Part shown: positions 46,389 through 56,709 of the stretch, one piece after another
Numbering within the stretch: position 1 is the first letter of the stretch
How the letters are laid out: every line of letters starts with the position of its first letter
Assembly: GCA_030549495.1 (NCBI GenBank)
Contig: JAUIRK010000185.1
Coordinates: forward strand, 434,001 to 498,000
Reading direction: 5' to 3'
DNA length: 64,000 nt
From: Nectonema munidae
Taxonomy: Eukaryota > Nematomorpha > Nectonematoida > Nectonematidae
Notes under the pieces: generated by a model
Seen by the model: the letters and a program-made list of their open reading frames with translations, nothing else
Database searches by the model: none
What the model was told of the DNA's origin: nothing
Position numbers and translations under genes: made by a program

Positions 46389-47798
46389 ATGGCGTCAGCT
46401 ATTAAAAAATTAAAGATTTCAGGATATAAATTAACACGTATATTATTTAATACATATTATAAAGGTGCACACGAGCCAATTTATCCTTTACCTAATAAGT
46501 CTCCAATAAAACAAACTATAGAGGAAGCAGTAGCTACTAGTATTGAATCAAAGATGAGAGTTTTCATTCATGGTGCTGCAGCGACCCCACACCCTTTAGT
46601 AAGCGCTATGGCAGCATATGGTAAAGAAAAAAATTTAAAGGACATCGAAGTAGTTCACATTCATACCGAAGGTCCTGCAGATCACGTGAGAGAAGAGTGT
46701 AAAGGAATTTTTTGGGATGTTTCTCTGTTTACAGGAAGTAATGTTCGATCAGCAATTAGAGAAGGCAATGGAGATTACGTTCCAGTTTTCCTTAGCGATA
46801 TCCCACGGTTATTTAATACTGGAATATTGAGGCTTGATGTTGCGTTTATTCAAGTTTCTCCTCCTGATAGTAAAGGATTTTGTACGCTAGGCCCGAGTGT
46901 GGATGTAGCTCGGGCCGCTGTAAAAAATTCAAAGAAGATTGTTGCCATATCTAATCCACAAATGCCTAGAGTCTTTGGAGATGGAGTGATTCATATTTCA
47001 CACATTGACACAATTATTGATATGGACATGCCATTACAAGAACACTCAGTGCGTCCTGTATCTAGAGAGGAAGAACTCATCGGTAAATATATTGCAGAAA
47101 ATCTTGTTAAAGATGGCGCTACACTCCAAATGGGAATAGGAAGTATTCCCGACGCTGTTTTATCACAATTGCACAGCCACAAAAACCTTGGCATTCACTC
47201 AGAAATGTTTAGTGATGGCATTTTGCCTCTCGTTCAAAATGGTAATATTACAAACGCTAACAAAAAGATCAGAACTGGCAAAATCCTAGGTTCTTTTGTC
47301 ATTGGCTCAAAAAAAATATTTGATTTTATAGATGATAACAACTCGGTTGTTCTTTGTGATATTTCTTTTGTTAATGATCCACGTAACATATGTATGAATC
47401 CAAAAGTCACTGCAATTAACTCGTGTATTGAAATAGATCTCACTGGGCAAGTTGTCTCAGATTCTATTGGAGACAAAATTTATTCTGGTGTTGGGGGGCA
47501 AGTTGATTTCATTCGGGGTGCTGGAATTTGTTTGGATGGTGGGACCCCAATCATAGCTCTATTGTCAACAACGAAACGTGGCGAGTCCAAGATTGTACCT
47601 TACATCAAACCTGGGAGCGGAGTTGTAACGAGTAGAGCTCATGTTCATAACGTTGTTACCGAGTTCGGCTTCACTAATCTTTTCGGAAAGAGTTTACGAC
47701 AAAGAGCCTACGAATTGATTAAACTAGCTCATCCTGACCATCGTGAAGAGTTGGAGAAAGCAGCTTTTGAGAAATTAAATTGCATGCCATCTCCATAA
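46389..47798 (+). CDS. Acetyl-CoA hydrolase / 4-hydroxybutyrate CoA-transferase
   Basis: A 469-codon uninterrupted gene of the class I CoA-transferase family (Pfam AcetylCoA_hydro, N- and C-terminal domains, about residues 25-220 and 275-430). The family moves CoA between acyl groups and acetate, or hydrolyses acetyl-CoA, usually in mitochondria. The catalytic glutamate is expected at Glu272 in GIHSEMFSDG. GVGGQVDFIRGA and GSGVVTSRAHVHNVVTEFG are conserved family blocks. The basic, hydroxylated N-terminus could be a mitochondrial presequence, but that is inference. The start is chosen because the upstream context is shared with the pseudogene and is non-coding. AATAAA follows at 47909. It is intronless, unlike the neighbouring helicase gene, so it may be a retrocopy or an old single-exon gene. 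The exact substrate cannot be told from sequence. Confidence 0.92.
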   Translation: MASAIKKLKISGYKLTRILFNTYYKGAHEPIYPLPNKSPIKQTIEEAVATSIESKMRVFIHGAAATPHPLVSAMAAYGKEKNLKDIEVVHIHTEGPADHVREECKGIFWDVSLFTGSNVRSAIREGNGDYVPVFLSDIPRLFNTGILRLDVAFIQVSPPDSKGFCTLGPSVDVARAAVKNSKKIVAISNPQMPRVFGDGVIHISHIDTIIDMDMPLQEHSVRPVSREEELIGKYIAENLVKDGATLQMGIGSIPDAVLSQLHSHKNLGIHSEMFSDGILPLVQNGNITNANKKIRTGKILGSFVIGSKKIFDFIDDNNSVVLCDISFVNDPRNICMNPKVTAINSCIEIDLTGQVVSDSIGDKIYSGVGGQVDFIRGAGICLDGGTPIIALLSTTKRGESKIVPYIKPGSGVVTSRAHVHNVVTEFGFTNLFGKSLRQRAYELIKLAHPDHREELEKAAFEKLNCMPSP

Positions 47799-47908
47799 AG
47801 TATTTTTAATTTGCCTTTTGTCCTCGCGCTTTAAAATTGAATGTTAATTTATTGTCTTTCAGATATGAGTGCAATGCAATCCGGTATTCTAAAAAGTTGT
47901 TTTTACAT

Positions 47909-47914
47909 AATAAA
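47909..47914 (+). promoter_or_regulatory. Candidate polyadenylation signal of the CoA-transferase gene
   Basis: AATAAA lies 111 nt after the stop codon, just beyond the region that still matches the inverted pseudogene. Confidence 0.5.
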
Positions 47915-48280
47915 ATCTTTAATATATATTTTAATTTCTTTTAATATGATACAATACATATTTATATACATTTACAGCCAAAAATGTGTATGCACTAATA
48001 CTTAATAAATAATCCATAACACTTTATACTCTTACTTTTTAAGTTTTCGGTTTAAGTAATAGTGGGATCTTATTCTCCACTATCCAGTAGGCAAATCAAG
48101 CATCTAAATTTCTCCTTTTAGCATAAAATTATTTAATTGTATGTACTCATTTTGACTAAATGTATCATTAAATTGTGTAAAGTTTGCAAAAATCCATACT
48201 GAAAAATTGGGCATGGGAATTAATAATCTTGGATGGTAAAGTCAAGGACTTTGACAAAATGTGTAACTTTTAATTTTAAG

Positions 48281-49786
48281 TACCTTTTTGGATTATAAGG
48301 CTCAGTTTGAATGTATTTTTTCCTAAGATTAACAGTACGTCTTATAATCGGTGGTGCGTCTTAATTTTTTTTACTTTCGAATCAATTTTTTATTCTTTTA
48401 TATAGTCCATTTAATATAATAAATTTCCATTTTATTAAAAAAAATAAATTTAGTTTTTTTACTTTAGGAGAAATTTAAATCTTGATTTTTGTTTTCTATT
48501 TTTTAATACTCGTGTTGAAAAAATTCAAACGGCATCTGTGAAAAGACATGCTTACCAAGCAAGTTAAAACACTTAGCGCTATTAGTTACTCGATAAAACA
48601 TGGAAATAGAGCCGATGAAGGGAATTTAATATAAATGAATCAATGGTAAGCAAATGGAGAAAACAAGATAACCTACGCCAAGTAAAAAAGACAAAACAAA
48701 GTATTAGAGGAAACAAAGCGAGATGGCCATAGTAGATAATACTGAGCAGTAGGTCATTGAACAAATAACGGCAGGTAGAAGCGTTTCAACAATGTCAATT
48801 AGAATCAAGGCAAAAGCAAAATGAAAATTAGCAACCTTGAGGCGCTTTCGGCTTATACAAAAACTACAATTTCATTAAAAATTCCAGAAGATTAAAAAAA
48901 TGTTAGATATTTTAAAGAAAGTTAGAGCTTGAACAGTATCCATACGCACCACAGGAAACAAGAAATCGTCTTTTACTGTTGTTTTTAGTTGCCAGGCCAA
49001 TGGCCGGAAACTACCTCCAATGATTATTTTTGAGAAAACTTCGAAAGAAAATTTTCCAGCCTGTGTTATTTTCAAGGCTAACTCAAAAGGTTGGATGGAC
49101 GAACAAAAGATGAAAGAGTGGCTGAATAAAATATACCTGAAAAGACCAGGTCATTTTTTCATCACACATTACCGTCCCTGCTGATCTGCGACTCTATGCG
49201 CGCTCATCTCATTGATAGTGTTAAAACTCAAGTTAAAAAAACTCATTCTGATCTTGAAATTATTCCAGGTGGATTAACTGAATAACCACAACTCATGGAT
49301 ATTAGTGTCAATAGATCGTTTAAAGGCAAAATGCAAGCTTCGTGGGAGCGTTGGATGACAGAAGGCGAACATACATCTACCAAAGCAAGAAAGCAACGTC
49401 GTGAAAATTATGCAACTATCTGTCAATGGATTGTAGATGCCTGCTCCAGGGCATCAGTCTCAAGTATTATCCGTGCTTTTAGAAAAGGTTGAATTATCAG
49501 TGAACTGCTAACTATCAATCACACTGATTCGGATGATGAGGAATTAAATCTAAGCATGATTAACGCTGAAATTACGCGATCGTTTTATTCGGATACTGAA
49601 AATGAATAATTTGAAGATTATGAACTGGATGGAAGTTAAGTGTCATTTTTGTGATTTTAAAATTTGTTTAACGTTTTGTTTGTTTGACATTTATTACGCC
49701 TTATATAAGAAACCAGATATCTATTTTGAATATTTAACGACTATGCGCCTTTTAATCCGGCGCGCCTTAATGCCAAAAATACGGTA
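48281..49786 (+). pseudogene. pogo/Tigger-like transposon, copy 2 (both ends present)
   Basis: The left end TACCTTTTTGGATTATAAGG and the right end, inverted TACCGTATTTTTGGCATTAA, form imperfect terminal repeats of the type seen in CENP-B/Jerky-like pogo elements. Between them are remnants of the DNA-binding region, the DDE core, and a readable C-terminus at 49295-49608: MDISVNRSFKGKMQASWERW, ENYATICQWIVDACSRAS, SSIIRAFRKG, then DSDDEEL. The centre is shortened and frame-broken. About 120 bp to the left (48155-48280) is also shared with copy 1. Confidence 0.75.
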
Positions 49787-49789
49787 GGT

Positions 49790-50490
49790 ATCATTTTTAA
49801 ATTTATGCCCCAAAAGACATATATGTTTACATCGCTTTTTGAAAAAGTCAAAAATTGATCATTACGACAATAACGATAAAATTTTTAAATAAAAGATATT
49901 GAAAAATATTGCAATTGCTTCATATAATATTATTTTAATTTCTCTAATTTCATCAAATCAGAAAAAGAATGAAAATTCAACATGATCGACATATCATATA
50001 ATTTTTTAATAGTAATATATTCCTTTAATTCTTTGCCATATGTAAGCAAGACTTGAAATCCTCCCGTTCTGATAGCCTATCTTCAAAAACTACTTAAGTT
50101 CGGAAAAGATCTCCATTATGACCACGTTTGATACAAAAAATAAATCCTAGATGTTTAGTCAAAACACTTGACAATTGACTCCGCTCCATACCATTAAATT
50201 ATATGAGATTCTATCATTGGAGGTAACGGTATGGCCGTGTGCTTTCACCAATAAAACACAAGTAAACATGCCCTCTACTGAAATAATGGCAAAGACGATT
50301 GGCTTTCTGATTCGAACTAAAGCCAGGAATCTAGGCACCCTCACTCGGGCACCCAATTTGGTACACAGACTCTAGAACAATACCATACACGTATATAAGT
50401 GGTGCTCATTATTTGGGGCAAAATTTTTAATTAAATTGCTTTAAAATGATTTCTTCCAATGTATGCATTATTATCTACCTTGTGTTAAAC
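49790..50490. other. Unassigned stretch
   Basis: Less AT-rich at 50150-50390, where both strands carry open frames of 65 to 66 codons without a motif I can name. Possibly a repeat remnant. Nothing else seen. Confidence 0.35.
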
Positions 50491-50492
50491 TG

Positions 50493-51070
50493 AAGTCTTT
50501 GATGCCAGCTAAACGACAACGCTTAGATTTAATCGTAGAACGAAAACATGAAATAAGCAGCATCCCAATGCATTCGTCGAATGAAATTCTAAAAAAAATT
50601 AATTCTCCCACTGAACTAAAAAATGGCGAAAATCTTCCACCTTTTCTTTTTCAAATTTAATTTAAATTCAATAAACTTTCCAAAATTTTTCTTTAAATTA
50701 CTTTAATTGAAATACTGACTACATTTTACTAAAAAAATTGTCCAACTGATACTATTTTTGACCAGAAGTAGAAGAGAAACCCTGATGTAGTTCACTTCGC
50801 TAAAGAACATAATGTAAGACCACAGTTGGTGATATTCTAAAAGGAGTAAAGTGGAAACCTGCTTCTACTATTGTCACTGGACTTCGAGCCAAGCTGAAAG
50901 AAGACATGATGATGTGGTTTAGAGACTTGCGCGCTCGAAGTCTCCTTTCACTGACATCATGCTGCTGAACAAAAAACAGCACTTCGGTTAGGACATACAG
51001 GTTACAGACTTTAGCTACTCTCGCGTAGGAAAAAAAGCTTTTCTGCATCATACCCTTTTGCTGCAAAAGA
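50493..51070 (+). pseudogene. Tigger/CENP-B-type DNA-binding domain remnant
   Basis: The + strand begins MPAKRQRLDLIVERKHEI, similar to the usual start of Tigger-like transposases. After a gap it gives HNVRPTTVGDILKG-like text, then LKEDMMMWFRDLRARSL, LLNKKQHFG and TDFSYSRG. The order matches the second helix-turn-helix of the CENP-B family (W-----A--IPV-G--L--KA ... F-AS-GWL--F). It has several frame breaks and the DDE core is not recognisable downstream. Confidence 0.5.
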
Positions 51071-51074
51071 TCAT

Positions 51075-52050
51075 TACAATCCCAACATGCTGTTTACTCT
51101 AAGCTTACTACTACTTCATTGCCTATTTATTATTAACGCCTCGTGGTTGGTTTGATCCATTGAAGACAAGGCATTTGAATAAGAATCGAACTGCTCATGG
51201 AGAGAGTAAAAATTATGACATGACTGCATTTGAGATTGGCAGTGAACGCCTGCAATAGCAGTTGGTTCCAATGAATAATTACAGCGATGAAAAGGGCTTA
51301 TATATAGGCTCGAACCACATGGTACATTGACTAATGTCTGTTTGAAGGGACACAAAAAGAGTAATGATGTCGACCATGCTCTTGTGTGCTGGAAGTGATG
51401 ATTCTTCACTCTGACAAGTTCAAATGACATTCTTCCGTTATCCTCAGGTCCTTCATTTTTTATAAATTTGTGTAATATTCTTATTTTATAACATCAAATT
51501 ATTTTTCACTAAGAATAAACTAGGAGAAAACCATTTATTACAGGTGTAGCACCCTTTTTTCATAAGCAAATATATTGCTTATGTAGATACACAGAAAGCA
51601 AATTCCTTTTATAAATATGCATATGGAAAGCAGGGGTGGAATTGTTGAGGGGAAGGGGTGGGTAGCGGATTTTTTAAATAAAGCGTAATAAAAAAGTTGA
51701 TTGCGAATCTTCGAATTTCTTTTCATAGCAAATTTTTTATATAAACATGTTGGGGCATCCGTATAAAAAATATCATCTTTACACTTGTATATTCTGCTTC
51801 TTTGTTTAAATGAGAAATATAGATTTCAAGACATTTCGTAGCCAAATTAAAAAAAACGGATACGAAACGTCTAAAACAAGGTGCCAAATGTCTCCCGTAC
51901 GAATTTCCTTACACAAAAAAATATAAAACAATTCGTATATATTTTGTTAGATATAGATATAAAGTACCCTTTATACACTGAGCTGAATAAAACTTATTCT
52001 GCAAAGGTTTGACAAACGTGTCCAATCCATTAAAAGAATGATTGCAAAAA
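51075..52050. other. Unassigned stretch
   Basis: A 104-codon minus-strand open frame at 51430-51116 has no recognisable motif. It may belong to the Tigger-like remnant upstream. Otherwise AT-rich with nothing recognised. Confidence 0.3.
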
Positions 52051-52059
52051 GCTTATATA

Positions 52060-52625
52060 TAGTTGAGAGGACACTTTGAAAACTATTTATCAAGCGCTTT
52101 CGGAACAAAGTTTCCTTACCGAGATAAAAATAATAAGTGGTAGAGGCAATAAACAGTGGAAAGAACCTACAGTAAGATGATGTGCTGATATATGCTTACA
52201 GATTTAAACGATAAAAATAATAATATGCCATTAAAATTGATATGTAGTATGGATGGATTTAAACACAAATATACACATGAGTTTGTTCATTGATTATATG
52301 AGGTATGGATAGAATACGGGACAGACTTAAAGTGATAATTTGAGTGTAGAAATATGAGAGTATATGAATGTTCAGTTGCCTTTTACGACATGCAGTGTCA
52401 CAATAGCCCTCCACACCCCATATAATGAATGTATTCATGCATATACAAACTCATATGTATATTTGTGTTTTGTTCCATCCATACTACTACTAATATCAAT
52501 GTTTTTTGGCATATTATTATTGTTTTTATCGTTTAATCCTATATCAACACATCACTTTACTCTAGTTTCTTTCCACTGTTTATTGACTACCACTTATTTT
52601 GTTTTCACTGCGTCCTCTCTTTTTA
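52060..52625. repeat. Long imperfect inverted repeat
   Basis: The left arm (52060-52315) and right arm (52425-52625) are inverted copies sharing ataagtggtag, caataaacagtggaaag, taaacgataaaaa, gtatggatgga and cacaaatatac. The left arm has an extra 35 bp or so near 52100. The 98-codon open frame in the right arm is a by-product. It may be a foldback or MITE-type element; no target duplication was identified. Confidence 0.75.
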
Positions 52626-52629
52626 ACTT

Positions 52630-54095
52630 ACGTTTAAAAAGTTTTGTGTTTGGAAATTAGTGCATAATAAATTACCATATGCATGTAATGCGAAGGATTC
52701 ATACTAATCTGTACAAATAATTGAAATGCATAATTTTGCCGTTTATACTTTTCAGATGAAGTAGTAAAGGTGGCGTGTAGTGTTTTGATTGGAAAAGCGC
52801 TGATGAACGAGCTTTGATAAGACTTTGAGGCATATAAGCAAGCACCTAGATAATCTTGTCCATACTTCTAAGAATAATTAAAAAGAAAATTTATAAACAT
52901 CCAGATTAATGACTAAAACCACAAACTTTCAAATAAATTGAAATACTTTTAACAACTTACTTCACAATTCAAGGGAAAAAATGGAGAAATTTACTCTAAA
53001 AATTTTTCTTATTCTAAAACTTCAATTGATGATAAATACAAAATTTAAGAAGGATTAATATCAAAGAAGTGTTTTCAATTCAGAATTTAAAAAAAATATG
53101 GTCTTATCACAGTCCTAAAGTGGCCCGTATATGAAAGATACGGAATATTTGTTCTAAATGTCAACTAATTTTAAGGATCTTCTCTTTTCAAGGTCAAATC
53201 AAAGTTGACTTTTTTACTTGACCTTTTACGGAAAATATGCAAAGAATAGAATTGCATGGGTTCTCATTAGCTTTAAAATGTTATCAGAACTTAGATATTT
53301 GACTTTCATATTTCGACTGGGTCGTTCACAATTGACGTCAACTAAAAGTGGGGGGGGGGGGTATCCAAAGTTGACATAAGTCGATTTTGTTAAGTGATGA
53401 TATATCTAAAAGTTGACATGAGAGGGGGGGGGGGGGGGGGGTTAAGCATTTGTATCTGAAACTCAAAGGTAAAACAAGTATATGGAAAGTTTACTCACAA
53501 GCAAAGTAAAAGAGTATCAACAAGACTTTTGATATAAAAATGAAAAATTCAAATTCATTGGCGGAGCGAAAGGCTTTTTCACTCCCTTGAAATTACATTG
53601 GGAGGGGATGTCGCCCCACTGAGGATGTGCGTTCCTGCTTTGAACCCTAACATTAATAAAAAATCTACTCAAAAATATTCCTGGACAAAAATTCTAACTT
53701 TTAGAGGCTGCGAGGAGTTTAAACACAATATTAACTAAAATAGATATTAATTTGATTGAAATATTTATAGGAATGATACGGTATGAACACATCCAAAAAT
53801 TAAAGTTGGGTAAAAGTTTGAAAAATTCATAAGGTAAAAATTCACGCAAAAAGAGCGGTCATTGATAAATTTTAACGTTTAATTCGCGAACTGCTTAATA
53901 TATTCGATAAAAAATAACCATTATGGATATTTAGTTATTTTAATATCATCCAATTTTGAAATAAACAAAAAAACCTTTTTTGTATATAATTATACGATCC
54001 AATAGTTGTCCAATTGTTGTAAAAAAATAACAAAAAGAAATTAAATTAGCAAGATCTTATTTTAAATAACTAAAAAAATAAAATATTTTATTGAT
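52630..54095. other. Unassigned stretch with G runs and a hAT-type end
   Basis: G runs of about 12 and 18 bases lie at 53349 and 53425. Around 53555-53640 sequence is shared, inverted, with 20420-20655 (gaaaaagcctttcgct and a hAT-type end CAGGAACGCACATCC). No gene seen. Confidence 0.4.
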
Positions 54096-54099
54096 GATA

Positions 54100-56700
54100 A
54101 ATAGGGAAACAATATTTTTTTTCACAAGTAAGGCAACAAAGTAATGGATTTCTTTTTACATACAAAGCATTTTCTTTGCTCTTTTTTGATACGGGAAACA
54201 AGCAGTATCGGTTAACTTTTATAGAATCTGTCTAAAGATTGGAAGATGAGGCTAGTTTTTTTTAAATTTATACTCCTCTGAGTTGAAGTAAATTCAAAGT
54301 TATGTGTGTCTCTTGGAAAATATAGATATAAGTAAGGTACTTTATGTGGCTAACTTTTCATAATAATGATAGTGCACTTAACTGAACGCCACACAACCAT
54401 TTTTTGGCTCTTACTTTAGGCCAGTATGCGGATAACTGTTTGTCAAAACGTCATCTCCTCCCAGGCCTAATGTGTATTTTTCTATAATTTGGGGGCAATC
54501 TACTTTGATCTTTTTCTTCTCTGAATGTGTGTATAATGACATGCTCCATTGTGTTCTGGAACAGAAGGTAGAGTCGATAATCACGATAGAATTATCTTTC
54601 CATTTTACAAAAAAAACGCAGCCATTACCTTTTTCATCTTCTCATTATCTGTAATCAGATTTAGTTTGTTCCTATTGCTCTTATCTTTTTCCCACTCAAA
54701 CTCTTAAAAGTTGTCAAAATAATAGATGTGCTTAGATCGATTTTCTATAGATTGAACAAAATTATTCAGGACGCTACAAACTAGAGTAGAGCTACTCTGC
54801 ATTCAAGAAGCCCGTTCCTTCCTTGGTAAATTTCTAAAAATAGGGATGTGCCGACCAAGAGCACATATACCATGTTTTCACCATGGCCACTTTATTATGC
54901 TAGAATTTTATAATTGAAAAAAATTGGTTTGCATAATATAAGTTCTTTACATCAATATGGAAAATAATAATGATACTATTTTTTCATATTAATAGTTGTA
55001 TTTCTTGAAATTTAAATCTAACATACCATGCAGGGCTGTAGCCAGAAATTGAAAGTTATGGGGGGGGGGGGCACAAGGAGAAGTTGAGGGGGCCTGAATA
55101 TTTTGATTTAAAATTGTGCAATTTAATGCTTTTAAAAATAAGTAATCAATAAATAAAACAATTATTTATAGAAAAAAACTTCTCATTTTGGAAAAACTAC
55201 ATGCTCTCTCAAAAAAATTGAATTCTTCTTGTTTTGTTAGAAAATTTCTTGACCAATTCATCAGTATCAATATTTTATATATATGAATCTAAGTATGATA
55301 GCAGAATCAAGTTTTTTTTCTCGTGCATCATAGAAGTTAAATTTTTAAAAAAGTATATCATGAGTATTTGAGTATTTTAAAGCAACTGTGCATAAGTGTT
55401 GATAGGAATTAAAATTTTAAGGACCTTGAACAGGAGATTCAAAACAAATATGAACTGTTTTCACCTCAAAATATTGTCGATGCACCAACATCAAATATAT
55501 TTAAAAATAGATTAGACTTCCATTGGAGTCATCTCAAGTTTTTACACTTGTGATATATCGTCTTATGAAAACTCAAATATCTCATTATTTGAAGTTATTA
55601 TTTTTAGATGGGTTTGAACAACCTTCTTTTTGCTTAATTTTTTCTGTATTAGCATCGAGAAACTTCGAGCTTCGATACTGAGTTCGTGATCATTATCGGA
55701 TAAAGAACATTCTTTAAAAAGATATAAAATATTTTCGTAGTTTTTGACAATAGAGTTGATTGAATCAAAACTTCATATATAGAATTCAAAGCATTAATCA
55801 CAACAAGATGAATCCGGTGATTCAGGCAATGTAAAAAAGGAATAAAATAATAGGAAGTCGGGGGGGGGGGCACAAGAGGAAGTTTTGAGGGGTACGGCCC
55901 CCCTGCCCCCTTCTCGCTACGGCCCTGATACCATGGCCTAACTTTAGTCATTTTTCCCTTCAAATCAATTTTTCTATTATATTTAGTGAATATAATTTTT
56001 TGATGTTATCACCCATTAAGAAAATTAATAAACAAAAAAAACTGTCTAGTTTCGACAAATGATTGCTTATTTCAGATCAAAAAGAATTAAGCGTGAATTC
56101 CAGTTTTAAAGTAGACTTTTTCCAAAAATAGTCAAGATTTATTTATTCTTTTTGAAATCATCTTAATAAATTTTGAACATTTTTATTTGTTTATTAATTT
56201 TCGTATTGTTGACAAGGTGAAAGTTCCTCTCTTTGAAAATTCCTCTAGATCTTCTACAAAAAATGTTGCTTGTCAAGGATACACGCAGCTCCATCTGTGT
56301 ACTAAGTCTCCCTCACTAGGCCATGAATGGTACCCTGATAAAATAATATATACAATGAGCATACCTATATCTTTCCAATCCAAAGAAATTACATCATTTT
56401 TGACCTACGTATGTACAGTGTACACGTCCGTTCGGCTAGGTTGTTCATGTACTCTTTCGGAAAAAAACAGAAAACATAATAGCATCTAAATGGAGCACTT
56501 TTGAAGACTGTTGTTCTTTAAAAATCATTCAGGATAACATTCTTATCAATATCTTCATCATCCATGACAACATCTTTTTGAGGAATTACTACTACATTGA
56601 TAGAAGAATCCGCCGCGGACAAAGTGGATTCAGCCTCCAATTGACCTAACACAGTTTCTTAAACACAAATTCACTGTAAGGGAATTGAAAAGACAACACT
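54100..56700 (-). pseudogene. piggyBac-family transposon, third copy, interrupted by a hAT
   Basis: The minus strand from about 56680 gives an acidic N-terminal region (INVVVIPQKDVVMDDEDIDK), then YTDGAACILDKQHFLLKI (56290) and KMTKVRPWY (55950), where the reading is cut by a 897-bp hAT insertion. Beyond it: ENMVYVLLVGTSLFLEIYQG (54890), KHIYYFDNF with the second catalytic Asp (54730), GNGCVFFVKWKDNSIVIIDS (54620), KKIKVDCPQIIEKYTLGLGG then DD for the third Asp (54500), and a cysteine-rich tail (54200). Many stops and frame changes; this is an old copy. Confidence 0.75.
55023..55935 (-). mobile_element. 897-bp hAT element with 8-bp target duplication
   Basis: The element is 55031-55927. Both flanks carry the same 8 bp, ATACCATG (55023-55030 and 55928-55935). 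The ends are CAGGGCTGTAGCCAGAA on the left and, inverted, CAGGGCCGTAGCGAGAA on the right (15 of 17 identical), each followed by a G run and cacaag. Inside, the minus strand encodes a short piece of a ZMYM1-like hAT transposase (FIPFLHCLNHRIHLVVINAL). It is an internally deleted, non-autonomous copy inserted in the piggyBac remnant. Confidence 0.9.
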
Positions 56701-56709
56701 TTGAAAAAT

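Larger units (their letters stand above)
44590..47895. repeat. 3.3-kb imperfect palindrome
   Basis: The left arm 44590-46174 and right arm 46213-47895 are inverted copies; the 38-bp centre lies at 46175-46212. Next to the centre, gtaatctgttatac on the left mirrors gtataacagagtac on the right. The right arm has an extra 60 bp or so upstream of the gene. Confidence 0.85.

Noticed and set aside
50159-50375. Overlapping open frames on both strands as a mariner transposase piece
   Set aside because: No diagnostic motif could be matched with any confidence.
52364-52660. 98-codon hydrophobic frame as a membrane protein
   Set aside because: It coincides with one arm of a long inverted repeat and has no independent support.
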